Below, in pieces: positions 11,729-21,334 of a stretch of 64,000 bases of DNA. The DNA is taken from positions 32,078 to 96,077 of the forward strand of contig JAJRQK010000015.1 of NCBI GenBank assembly GCA_024280295.1. The letters run 5' to 3'. Positions within the stretch are counted from its first letter, which is position 1; each line of letters opens with the position of its first letter. The translations under genes were made by a program, and so were the position numbers. The notes under the pieces are model-generated. The model was given only the letters and a program-made list of their open reading frames with translations, did not search any database and had not been told where the DNA came from. Source of the DNA: Bacteroidota bacterium. GTDB lineage: Bacteria > Bacteroidota > Bacteroidia > Flavobacteriales_D > Crocinitomicaceae.

Positions 11729-11841
11729 AAACTAAAAACTTGCATTAGCATTTTAATCTAGGCGGTTTTAAGGCAGAATTATCTGGATAAATCAATCCCT
11801 GGATTAGGAAACCTTTATGTGTCTTGGAAAATCAAAACCAA

Positions 11842-13599
11842 CTATAATGTCAGCTTAATATTCAATTCCTTAAATTGTTCTTCATTCAATGGTGATGGTG
11901 CATCAATCATAACATCACGACCACTGTTATTTTTCGGAAAGGCGATGTAATCACGAATCGATTCTGACCCGCCCATTGTTGCCACTAAACGATCTAATCC
12001 AAACGCTAACCCGCCATGTGGAGGTGCTCCATATTCAAATGCTGACATCAAGAAACCAAATTGAGCCTCTGCTTCTTCTTTTGTGAATCCGAGTAAATCG
12101 AACATTCTTGATTGAATTGCACGATCGTGAATTCTAATTGATCCCCCACCTAATTCAACACCATTCATAGCAAGATCGTACGCATTTGCACGAACTTTTC
12201 CTGGATCAGTATCAATCAAGTGCATATCTTCTGGTTTTGGAGAAGTAAACGGATGATGCATTGCATGGTAGCGTTGAGATTCTTCGTCCCATTCTAAAAG
12301 AGGGAAGTCAACCACCCACAAAGGTTTGAATACTTTCGGATTTCTCAACCCTAGTTCATCACCCATGTGCAATCGAAGTTCATTCATTTGTTTTTGAACT
12401 CTTGCAAGACCACCGCTTAACACTAAAATTAGATCTCCCGGTTTCGCCTTTGCAGCTTCTGCCCATTTAGCAAGATCTTCTTGTGAATAAAATTTATCTA
12501 CGGAAGATTTAAATGTTCCATCCTCATTGCAACGCATGTAAATAAGTCCTTTGCATCCAATTTGTGGACGTCGAACCCAATCTGTTAATTTATCGAGTTG
12601 TTTACGCGTATAAACTGCACATTGTTCTGCATTTATTGCAATTACAGCTTCAGCATCGTCAAAGATTCCAAATCCTCGACCTTTTGTCACCTCATTGAAA
12701 TCAACGAATTCCATTCCGAATCGAATATCAGGTTTGTCAGACCCGTAGCGCGTCATTGCTTCAGCGTAGGTCATTCGTGGAAATTTATCTCCCAAATCAA
12801 CACCTTTCACTTCAGTAAAGAGATGTTTAATCATGCCTTCAAACGTGTTCAAGATATCATCCTGTTCTACGAATGTCATTTCACAATCAATTTGCGTAAA
12901 TTCAGGTTGACGATCTGCTCTCAAATCTTCGTCACGGAAGCATTTTACTATCTGATAATAGCGATCAAATCCAGAAACCATGAGTAACTGCTTGAATGTT
13001 TGTGGAGATTGTGGAAGGGCATAAAATTGACCTGCGTTCATTCTACTAGGAACCACAAAATCACGTGCTCCTTCAGGAGTTGACTTAATCAACATTGGAG
13101 TTTCCACATCAACAAAATCTATAGAGTCTAGGTACTTTCTTGTTTCTAAAGCAACCTTATTTCTTAGGCGCAACTTCTCTTGAACTGGGTTTCTACGAAG
13201 ATCCAAGTAACGGTATTGAGCGCGTAACTCTTCTCCACCATCCGTATCATCTTCTATTGTAAACGGTGGCGTTTTGGATGCATTTAGCACCGTTAATTTT
13301 GAAACTCTGATCTCAATTTCTCCCGTTGGAATTTTCATGTTTTTGCTAGAGCGTTCGATCACTTCCCCCTCCACTTGGATAACATATTCACGTCCTAATT
13401 TATTTGCCTCAGCTGTTAACTTAGCGTTATCCTCTGAATTAAAATTCAATTGTGTAATGCCGTAGCGATCACGAAGGTTAACAAATGTCAATCCTCCTAA
13501 ATCTTTTGAACGTTGCACCCAACCAGCGAGTTTAACCGTTTCTCCAATATGTGATGGGCGCAATTCGCCGCAAGTATGTGATCTATACATGTGTCTCAA
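11842..13599 (-). CDS. aspS: Aspartyl-tRNA synthetase
   Basis: [24 protein letters not shown] anticodon-binding OB fold; class II motifs; [16 protein letters not shown]-term. Confidence 0.96.
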   Translation of the reverse strand: MRHMYRSHTCGELRPSHIGETVKLAGWVQRSKDLGGLTFVNLRDRYGITQLNFNSEDNAKLTAEANKLGREYVIQVEGEVIERSSKNMKIPTGEIEIRVSKLTVLNASKTPPFTIEDDTDGGEELRAQYRYLDLRRNPVQEKLRLRNKVALETRKYLDSIDFVDVETPMLIKSTPEGARDFVVPSRMNAGQFYALPQSPQTFKQLLMVSGFDRYYQIVKCFRDEDLRADRQPEFTQIDCEMTFVEQDDILNTFEGMIKHLFTEVKGVDLGDKFPRMTYAEAMTRYGSDKPDIRFGMEFVDFNEVTKGRGFGIFDDAEAVIAINAEQCAVYTRKQLDKLTDWVRRPQIGCKGLIYMRCNEDGTFKSSVDKFYSQEDLAKWAEAAKAKPGDLILVLSGGLARVQKQMNELRLHMGDELGLRNPKVFKPLWVVDFPLLEWDEESQRYHAMHHPFTSPKPEDMHLIDTDPGKVRANAYDLAMNGVELGGGSIRIHDRAIQSRMFDLLGFTKEEAEAQFGFLMSAFEYGAPPHGGLAFGLDRLVATMGGSESIRDYIAFPKNNSGRDVMIDAPSPLNEEQFKELNIKLTL

Positions 13600-13733
13600 T
13601 TAATGCTGCAAAAATAGGGATTTCTTAGATGGTTGATGCCCGAATATTAGATAGTTTGTATGCAAATACGATATTATCCGTTGATTCAATCGTGTGAACT
13701 AACATTTACTCTTATTTTCGAGGTTCAATCCTC

Positions 13734-15407
13734 TTGAGTTTTATGCAACAAAGTCGATTTTCACAGTTTATCAACACGAACAAGTACTTGCTTGTGTTTT
13801 CTGGTATTCTTGTCATTTACGGCTTCAATTTATTTATCGATGTTATGGATGTTGATGCAGCTCAATACGCGTCGATTTCAATGGAAATGTCACAAAATGG
13901 AAACTATTTAGAGGTTTATCATCGAAATATGGACTATCTCGATAAACCTCCACTTTCTTTTTGGATGTCCTCGGCAAGTTTCAGCCTTTTTGGATTGAGC
14001 AATTTTGCCTATAAACTTCCTGCACTTTTACTTACTCTGCTTGGATTGTACAGCACATTTAGGTTTACGCAACTTTTTTACAGCAAGAAGACAGCCGTTT
14101 TTGCAATTCTGATATTAGCATCTACTGAAGGAATGTTTTTGATGACGAACGATGTTAGAACGGATACAAGTTTACTCGCTTTCGTGATCTTCTCGATTTG
14201 GCAACTGATGCTTTTCGTGAGGCGAAATACATGGAAAAACCTCATCCTTGGGTTTATTGGCGTAGGATTAGCGATGCTCGCAAAAGGTCCAATCGGAATT
14301 GTTGTTGTTGCAGCAGCACTTGGAACGCACTTCATTATTAAACGTGAATGGAAGCACATATTTAAGTGGCAATGGATTGTAGGATTAGTCATTGTGGTGT
14401 TATTGCTTGCGCCTATGACTTATGGATTGTACACACAATTTGATCTCCACCCTGAAAAAATTGTCTACGATTTGCAAGGTCCATCAGGCGTTGAGTTCTT
14501 CTATTGGACGCAAAGTTTCGGTAGAATTACTGGTGACAGCGCATGGCAAGATGATTCGGGCTTCTTCTTCTTTTTCCATTCGATTTTATGGGATTTTCAA
14601 CCATGGATTCTGTATTTAGTCCTTGGGTTAGCAGCTGGAATCAGAGCATTTTTCAAGAAGATGAAATTTAACGGTCCTGAATATATCACACTCGGTGGAT
14701 TTGTTGTTATCTTTTTTGCCTTATCACTTTCGCAATTTAAACTTCCCCATTATATCTTTGTGACATTCCCATTTGCTGCTATTATTGCTGCCAACTACTT
14801 TGTCAAGATTACTGAGAAACAACGTTGGATACTATATATTCAAGTATTTTTTAATGTCCTATTTTGGATTATCATCGTGATAGGATTGACAGCTTTATTT
14901 CCAGCAACTAATATTTTCCTGCCGATTGCATTAATAGGACTGTTTGCATTATCGTGGTATTTCTTTTTGAAACAGCGAGCGCTATCCAATCGGTTGTTTT
15001 TAAGCACAATTGCGACGATAATTGCATTTAATTTGCTGCTCGCATCACATTTTTATCCTCAATTGGTTGGTGATTATCAAGCTGGTGGAAGGGTAGGGCG
15101 AATGGTACTCAAAGAAGGCAAGGAATTGGATGAATTCGTTTACCTCGATCTTCATGACCACAGCATGGATTTCTACCGTGAAGGAATCATTGAAGGCATT
15201 AATATTTGGGATATTGAAGGATTAAAGTCAGGGGTTTGGATCTACACAAGCGAAGCAAGGTATCATGAAATCGTTAAAGATGGTCTTCCTTGTAAGTTCG
15301 TCAAAGAGTTTGATGATTTTCCAGTGACACAGTTAAAAATCCCATTTTTATATAAGGAAACAAGGGCTGAAACGGTGGAAAAGGTCTATTTGCTGGAAAG
15401 ACTATAG
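13734..15407 (+). CDS. ArnT/PMT-like membrane glycosyltransferase
   Basis: DVDAAQYASISMEM, HRNMDYLDKPPLSFW motifs and multi-TM topology typical of GT-C PMT_2 proteins; TTG start in supplied ORF, Met at 13743 also possible. Confidence 0.8.
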   Translation: MSFMQQSRFSQFINTNKYLLVFSGILVIYGFNLFIDVMDVDAAQYASISMEMSQNGNYLEVYHRNMDYLDKPPLSFWMSSASFSLFGLSNFAYKLPALLLTLLGLYSTFRFTQLFYSKKTAVFAILILASTEGMFLMTNDVRTDTSLLAFVIFSIWQLMLFVRRNTWKNLILGFIGVGLAMLAKGPIGIVVVAAALGTHFIIKREWKHIFKWQWIVGLVIVVLLLAPMTYGLYTQFDLHPEKIVYDLQGPSGVEFFYWTQSFGRITGDSAWQDDSGFFFFFHSILWDFQPWILYLVLGLAAGIRAFFKKMKFNGPEYITLGGFVVIFFALSLSQFKLPHYIFVTFPFAAIIAANYFVKITEKQRWILYIQVFFNVLFWIIIVIGLTALFPATNIFLPIALIGLFALSWYFFLKQRALSNRLFLSTIATIIAFNLLLASHFYPQLVGDYQAGGRVGRMVLKEGKELDEFVYLDLHDHSMDFYREGIIEGINIWDIEGLKSGVWIYTSEARYHEIVKDGLPCKFVKEFDDFPVTQLKIPFLYKETRAETVEKVYLLERL

Positions 15408-15589
15408 CACTAGGCCTATGGAAAGATCTCCTTCGATTCAACAAGAAACTTGTTGAAATAATTACATCAACAAAAGAAGCTTCGTTCAAGTTTAAGAATG
15501 TCTATAACTTTGATTTCGCACTTTGTGACTTTAATCAGTAAATTTGCGTACAATTACACTACTTAATCTTACACTGACAAATTTAAATT

Positions 15590-17371
15590 ATGAAAAAACT
15601 GCTACTAAGAAGGTATACAAGAAAAAGTATACAACTATCAATATTTAGCGTCATGACAATAATTCCATGGGCGGCAAATTCTCAATGTGACACTGCAAGC
15701 GTCACGTTTTCGATAGACAACCCAATCTCCTGTTTTGGCGATACAACCGGAGTCATCTCTTTTACACAGAATGTCGCTATGCCATTAATTATTACTGAGA
15801 TAGATAGAAATAGTCCTGATTTCATTGAGGTTCAAAATGTTTCCGCTTCGACTTTTGATGCTACTGGATACTACGTAGTAGTAAGCTCCGATTACACTAA
15901 TATTAACATTGCTAACCAAACTGTCTGGAATTTATCAGGAATGCTACCGCCAGGTTGGATTGATTATAGAGATGATGCAGCAGGAGCCAATTATTGGGGA
16001 AACAATATTTTTTGGAATAGTGGCTCTGCTAGTTGGGCGGTAATTTGTGACCCAAGCAACAATGTGGTTGATGCAGTTTTTTGGGGGCATACTGCTGCTG
16101 CAATTGCAACATTTGCACCAATTGTTAACGGTAACACATTAACACTATCACCGTCTCAATGGATTGGTGATGGCTGGTCAGGAGGTTGTGGTACTGGTTC
16201 AATGACACGTTCAACAAATATTGAAAACAATGATTTAACAGATTGGACATGTAATATTGGTTCAACTGCCGGTGTAACAAACATCACTCTTATTCCTTCT
16301 AGCAATAGCTCTATCTCAAGTTATGCTTGGAATACAGGTGCAACAACAAATCCAATTTCAGGATTGGGCGCGGGGACCTATGTACTAAGTTTTGTTGATT
16401 CTTTAGGATGCCCTGGGATGGACAGCATTACGCTTGTCGAACCTCCAATGTTGTTAGGTACTTCTATGCTTACAGGTATTCTCTGTTTTGGAGATAGTAC
16501 TGGTACAGCAACTACAGTAACAAGTGGGGGAACAGGCCCAATAGTGATTGATTGGGGAACAGCTAACCCTACAATGCTGCCAGGTGGGTATACGAGTTAT
16601 ACATTAACAGATTCTTTAGGCTGTTCGGTAATGGATAGCGTTCTAATTAATGAGCCCACTATTCTTTCAGGAGTAATTAGCGGTGGTACTGTTCCATGTT
16701 TTGGTGATACAACTGGAGGTGTGTTAAACCTAACTGCTTCAGGAGGAACCCCATCTTACACTTATCTTTGGAACACTGGAGATATGACAAGTTCTATTTC
16801 TGGTCTTGGTCTTGGAAGTTATTCTGTTACTGTTACTGACACCAATGGTTGTACAATTATGGTTTCTACCATGGTAACCGCTCCAACTCAATTAACAGTT
16901 TCTGGTACAACAACAGATGAAACGATAGGTGCAGACGGGGCAATTGATATTACTGTTGCTGGAGGTACAAGCCCATATACTTATTCATGGACAAATGGTG
17001 CAGGTTCGGTTGAAGATCCCTCAGGATTAATCACAGGAAGCTATACTGTAACTGTAACTGATAGTAATGGCTGTACAATAATGGGTACATATATCGTTGG
17101 ATCTCAGGTTGGGGTTGATGAGTTGTCATTGATTCATTTAAATGTTAACCCAAACCCGAATAACGGGACGTTTGATATTAGTGTTGATGGTGTTTCAGGG
17201 GGTTATGAACTAGTAATACTTAATAGTCTTGGGAAAGTAGTTTTCTCAGACGATTTAAACGCAAATGGAATACATACGATTCGAACTAATTCATTAATGA
17301 GTGGTGTTTACTTTGTTCGCATCAATTCTGATCTTGGTAAGATCGTAGAAAGAATTGTAATCAATAAATGA
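15590..17371 (+). CDS. Secreted lamin-tail / SprB-repeat protein with T9SS sorting domain
   Basis: Lamin-tail-like DFIEVQNVSASTFDATGYYVVV; repeats CFGDTTG...LWNTGDMTSSISGLGLGSYSVTVTDTNGCT; C-term VNPNPNNGTFDISV...VINK. Confidence 0.8.
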   Translation: MKKLLLRRYTRKSIQLSIFSVMTIIPWAANSQCDTASVTFSIDNPISCFGDTTGVISFTQNVAMPLIITEIDRNSPDFIEVQNVSASTFDATGYYVVVSSDYTNINIANQTVWNLSGMLPPGWIDYRDDAAGANYWGNNIFWNSGSASWAVICDPSNNVVDAVFWGHTAAAIATFAPIVNGNTLTLSPSQWIGDGWSGGCGTGSMTRSTNIENNDLTDWTCNIGSTAGVTNITLIPSSNSSISSYAWNTGATTNPISGLGAGTYVLSFVDSLGCPGMDSITLVEPPMLLGTSMLTGILCFGDSTGTATTVTSGGTGPIVIDWGTANPTMLPGGYTSYTLTDSLGCSVMDSVLINEPTILSGVISGGTVPCFGDTTGGVLNLTASGGTPSYTYLWNTGDMTSSISGLGLGSYSVTVTDTNGCTIMVSTMVTAPTQLTVSGTTTDETIGADGAIDITVAGGTSPYTYSWTNGAGSVEDPSGLITGSYTVTVTDSNGCTIMGTYIVGSQVGVDELSLIHLNVNPNPNNGTFDISVDGVSGGYELVILNSLGKVVFSDDLNANGIHTIRTNSLMSGVYFVRINSDLGKIVERIVINK

Positions 17372-17476
17372 TTTTCAACTTACTAATCCCCGCTTTAATT
17401 TAATCGATAGAGTTCCCCTAGACTTTGCCTTGGGTGTCGCGTATTGATATTCCTATATTTATGAGTGAACACATCC

Positions 17477-17518
17477 ACAAAAGTCATAACAAGAGCTTGC
17501 TTTTGTTATGACTTTTGT
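17477..17518 (+). repeat. Perfect 16-bp stem hairpin, IS200/IS605-like end structure
   Basis: ACAAAAGTCATAACAA-gagcttgctt-TTGTTATGACTTTTGT; overlaps the first codons of the tnpA remnant. Confidence 0.7.
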
Positions 17519-17679
17519 TTGTCCGATCAAATATAGAAGAAAAGTACTTAGTGATGATGTTTCTATCACCTTCAAAAAAGTATGTTTAGAGATTGAAGAG
17601 CGTTATGATTTTCATTTTTTTGGAAATCGGATTAGACGGTGATCACGCTCATTTTTTGATACAGAAAGGACTTACCTAG
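17508..17679 (+). pseudogene. IS200-like (Y1 transposase) tnpA remnant, frameshifted and truncated
   Basis: Frame 1 MTFVCPIKYRRKVLSDDVSITFKKVCLEIEERYDFHF, then, after a shift in a T7 run at 17615-17621, LEIGLDGDHAHFLIQKG (HUH-type DGDHxHF motif). Confidence 0.75.
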
Positions 17680-17680
17680 G

Positions 17681-18027
17681 ATCAACAGTGATTGGAGTAA
17701 AACTTCTTTACCCTATGGCGCAACTGAATCATTGGGGTTAGGTTATCGAGATTTTTTCAGTGCGGCTAATCATACTACGTCGCGCTTGTTTTTAGAAAAT
17801 GAGCAATGTAAAAAGTACTACAAACAAAAGCTTAGATACCTAATAAGTCAACTATTGGCATGGTGGCTTGGACAAATCAAGGGCAACAATGTGATCAATG
17901 GCTAGCCGATCACAACAACTGCGATATTTTTATGTCATTACCAATGAATGGCGAATTTTTGATGGATAAATCGAAAGAAAAAGGAATCACACAACAACTT
18001 AAATTCATTAAGGATTGCAGTGACTGA
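17681..18027 (+). pseudogene. Frameshifted remnant of an unidentified protein gene
   Basis: INSDWSKTSLPYGATESLGLGYRDFFSAANHTTSRLFLENEQCKKYYKQKLRYLISQLLAWWLGQIKGNNVING then, in the next frame, WLADHNNCDIFMSLPMNGEFLMDKSKEKGITQQLKFIKDCSD*. Confidence 0.6.
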
Positions 18028-18975
18028 TTAAGCCCAAACCTTAGCTCCTTCAGAGCAATTTTGGCAAATTTCAATCTGATTTCTCCCCGTTAAAATTGCT
18101 TGTCGAAAAGTCATGTATTTTGGAGATTTCCAAATTTTGGAGAAATCATTTGATTCCAATGATCCCAAAACATGTTTCGCGTCTTTATCAAAACAACAAG
18201 GAACAACTTTCCCGTCCCATGTTAGTACACTTGAAGACCACATTCGCCAGCAGTGATTTCCTGTTTCTTGTTTTAGAACGTAAGTTCCATCACTTTTCAT
18301 TTTATATCGCGCGTATTTTTCATTGTTAGGCATTAATGAGTTACCATTTTTGTAATCGTATAGTTGTGCCGTTTTGATTCGAACTTCATCAATTCCTAGT
18401 TCTTTTCCAAGAACAAAAACTTGATCTATCTCATGCTCATTTGGCTTCACTGCAAGAAATTGAAAAATTAAATGAGGTGTTTTTGATTTGAGTTTTTTCT
18501 TTGCTTTAATCAAATGCTTGGTTCCGCTTATCACTTTTTCAAGCTTGCCATTAATACGGTAGTTTTCATACGTTTTTTGAGTTAATCCATCAATAGAAAT
18601 AATCAAACGATCAAGTCCAGATTTAACTATTTCCTTTGCCTTTATCTCATCGATAAAATGCGCATTGGTTGATGTTGAGGTATAAATCTTATGTTTTTTT
18701 GCAGATTTAATAAGATCCAAAAATTGAGGATGCAAAAAAGGTTCACCTTGAAAATAGTAATTGATGTAAAATACTGATCGTCGCACTTGGGTCAGCATTT
18801 TTTCGTGCAAATTGAGATCTAGTTTCCCTGTAGGGCGAGTGAATTGCTTCAATCCACTAGGGCATTCTGGACATCCTAAATTACAAGCTGTTGTTGGTTC
18901 AATGCTCAAGCTATATGGAAGTCCAGATAATCTTGCCTTCCGAGAGATTCTCGATATCCAATAACTCCACTTCAA
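18028..18975 (-). CDS. Radical SAM/SPASM domain protein
   Basis: EPTTACNLGCPECPSG (CxxxCxxC) and C-terminal SPASM-like cysteines (CCFDKDAKHVLG, ICQNCSEG). Confidence 0.9.
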   Translation of the reverse strand: MKWSYWISRISRKARLSGLPYSLSIEPTTACNLGCPECPSGLKQFTRPTGKLDLNLHEKMLTQVRRSVFYINYYFQGEPFLHPQFLDLIKSAKKHKIYTSTSTNAHFIDEIKAKEIVKSGLDRLIISIDGLTQKTYENYRINGKLEKVISGTKHLIKAKKKLKSKTPHLIFQFLAVKPNEHEIDQVFVLGKELGIDEVRIKTAQLYDYKNGNSLMPNNEKYARYKMKSDGTYVLKQETGNHCWRMWSSSVLTWDGKVVPCCFDKDAKHVLGSLESNDFSKIWKSPKYMTFRQAILTGRNQIEICQNCSEGAKVWA

Positions 18976-19067
18976 GCGTAGTATGTTCCATCCCCGGTAA
19001 AAGGTTAGATGCTTGATAATATTGATATTGTCGGTAGTACTTGAGATGAATCAAATTTACGCAGAAA

Positions 19068-21221
19068 CTATGACACTCTCACTGCTATCACACAGACATC
19101 GTCGATTTGTTCTTCCTCACCTCGCCAGTCTTCGAAGTTTTTTTCAATTATTTTATGTTGATCCCCAATTAATTCCTGCTGTATTTTTAGCAAAAACTCC
19201 TTAAACGGCTTGGATTTGTATTTCTTCCCAAGTGGACCACCAAATTGATCGGCATATCCATCGGTTGACATAATTAATGTATCTCCCATGCAAAGTTCAA
19301 CACTAACAGTTTTGAATGATTCTATTTTTCCTGGGAAATGTCCAATTGGCATTTTGTTAGGAGGAACTTCCAAGAGGACGAAATTAAATTCAGGAAGATC
19401 AATGATTCTGCGAAATGGATTCACGGTGAAACTTTCACGATTTCGAACAATCCAAAGCGGGTTATTTGCTCCAGCATAATGTAATATGTTTGATTCTTTC
19501 TCCCAAACGCAAAGACCAATGTCCATTCCATCTTTAGGCTGATCCTGACTGTTTTTTTCTAATGCTCTTAGGACTCTTTCTCTTAATCTATTCAGAATGT
19601 CACCTGGTTTTCGATGTCCTCCTTCTAGTATGATTTGATTTAGAAAGGAAGTTCCGAGTAGACTCATAAATGCTCCAGGAACACCATGTCCTGTACAATC
19701 AGCAACTGCCCAAATTCCTAGTTTTTTCTGAATATCATAATGTGCCCAATAAAAATCACCGCTCACAACATCTTTTGGTTTGAAAAGAATAAATCGGTGT
19801 GGTGAAATTTGCTTCCATGCTTCTTCATTACTGATCATGGCGCGTTGAATACGTTTTGCATAGGTGATACTATCTGTAATTTCGGAATGTTGCTTCTCTA
19901 CGATTTGATTTTTTAGTTTGACTTGTTTGTTGCTTTTGTAAAGGAAGTAGATTCCAATTCCAACAAAAAGGAGAGCGATCCCAGAGAAGAGTAATAAAAT
20001 GTCTCGGAAGTATATTTTTTCATCATTTAGAGCCTTTTCAGTAAGTTTTTCTTTCACGCGCTGTAGTTCTGCTATCGAATCTGAGAACACTTTTTTTTCG
20101 ATACGATAATTTTCTTCAGCACCTAAAGATTGCTCATTTAGGGCAAGCAAGTTCATGCTATCTTTATAAGCGTAGGCATACGATAGAAGAGCGTAGGCAT
20201 CAGAGTATTCCCCCATTTCATAATAGAGACTTGCACTCATCGCATTTGCTTCAACAAGGATAAGAAAACTCCTTGCCGAATCTGCATATAATAATGCCTT
20301 TTCTGATGCTTCCAGGGATTCATCCAACCTCCCTAAATCGAATAAATTATACGATAAATTATGATACTGAATCGCAATACTTGTGAACGATTTTAGATTT
20401 TTACTTAAAGCTAAAGAGCGCTCGAAGTAGGCCATGCCTAATTCAGATTCTTTCTTTTCGAAGTAAACATTTGCAATATTGTTTAATAGATCGACCTCGA
20501 TTTTAGAGTAGTTGATTGCCTCAGCCACTTTAAGTCCTTCTTCATAGTACACAAGTGCTTTATCATAATCCTCATCTCCTTTTGCAAGAATTCCTAGATT
20601 GTTTAAAGCTCCAGATAGACTTATGGAATCATGGTATTTCCTGGAAGTTTTAAGTGCTTTTAATTGGTATTCCAATGCTTTCTTTCTATTTCCTGTTTGG
20701 CGAAAAGCGAGACCAATGTTTACATACCCAGATGCTGCGTCAGCTTTGTTCGTTTGTTCAGCGATAGAAACTGCCTTGAGATAAAAATTGATTGCATTAT
20801 CATACTTTGTTTGATAATGGTAAACGGTACCTTTGGATTCATAAGATTTAACAAGGAGTTTTCCTTTTGTAATTTTTTTCGATCTTAAAATACTTTCATC
20901 TACGAATATCATGGCAGAGTCAAATTCGTTCAAATACAACTTCGCTCGACTTAAATTGTGTAGGCTCTCAATAGTACCTCTTGGATACTCTATCTTCTGT
21001 GAAATTTGATACGCTAAACGTGCATATTTCTGTCCTTTTTCCGTATTGCGAAACATACTATCTTTTGCCGTTTGATTTAACTTGATCAGCATGGATGAGT
21101 CACGTATGGTGAATGACTTAGTCTTAATGGCACCAATTCTTTTCAAATAGGGATCTACTTGGGCATTACCCATATTCGAGATCATAAACAAAGAGAGGAT
21201 TAACCCGAAAATTAATTTCAT
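19068..21221 (-). CDS. TPR-repeat membrane protein with SpoIIE/PP2C-type phosphatase domain
   Basis: N-terminal TPRs, one TM segment, then FILFKPKDVVSGDFYWAH...VADCTGHGVPGAFMSLLG...GDTLIMSTDGYADQFGG. Confidence 0.9.
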   Translation of the reverse strand: MKLIFGLILSLFMISNMGNAQVDPYLKRIGAIKTKSFTIRDSSMLIKLNQTAKDSMFRNTEKGQKYARLAYQISQKIEYPRGTIESLHNLSRAKLYLNEFDSAMIFVDESILRSKKITKGKLLVKSYESKGTVYHYQTKYDNAINFYLKAVSIAEQTNKADAASGYVNIGLAFRQTGNRKKALEYQLKALKTSRKYHDSISLSGALNNLGILAKGDEDYDKALVYYEEGLKVAEAINYSKIEVDLLNNIANVYFEKKESELGMAYFERSLALSKNLKSFTSIAIQYHNLSYNLFDLGRLDESLEASEKALLYADSARSFLILVEANAMSASLYYEMGEYSDAYALLSYAYAYKDSMNLLALNEQSLGAEENYRIEKKVFSDSIAELQRVKEKLTEKALNDEKIYFRDILLLFSGIALLFVGIGIYFLYKSNKQVKLKNQIVEKQHSEITDSITYAKRIQRAMISNEEAWKQISPHRFILFKPKDVVSGDFYWAHYDIQKKLGIWAVADCTGHGVPGAFMSLLGTSFLNQIILEGGHRKPGDILNRLRERVLRALEKNSQDQPKDGMDIGLCVWEKESNILHYAGANNPLWIVRNRESFTVNPFRRIIDLPEFNFVLLEVPPNKMPIGHFPGKIESFKTVSVELCMGDTLIMSTDGYADQFGGPLGKKYKSKPFKEFLLKIQQELIGDQHKIIEKNFEDWRGEEEQIDDVCVIAVRVS

Positions 21222-21301
21222 ACAGTAGAAGTTGCGATGTTAAGATAGTGGATTTCATAAGATTGCTGATGTTTGGATGAAATAAATTTAACACGAAATC
21301 A

Positions 21302-21330
21302 TTGTTGTTTCCAAACATGAACTAGTTTTG
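21302..21330 (+). promoter_or_regulatory. Bacteroidota-type promoter TTG-N18-TAGTTTTG
   Basis: TTG 21302-21304, TAGTTTTG 21323-21330, four nt before the ATG at 21335. Confidence 0.55.
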
Positions 21331-21334
21331 TGCT

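Larger units (their letters stand above)
10713..11749 (-). mobile_element. IS30-family insertion sequence remnant with 16-bp perfect inverted repeats
   Basis: GCTAATGCAAGTTTTT at 10713-10728 and its exact reverse complement AAAAACTTGCATTAGC at 11734-11749; transposase fragments between them. Confidence 0.85.

Noticed and set aside
15522-15546. TTTG ... TAAATTTG as a promoter upstream of 15590
   Set aside because: The -7 box is good but the only nearby TTTG boxes give 13- or 26-base spacers, outside the normal range, so it is left uncalled.
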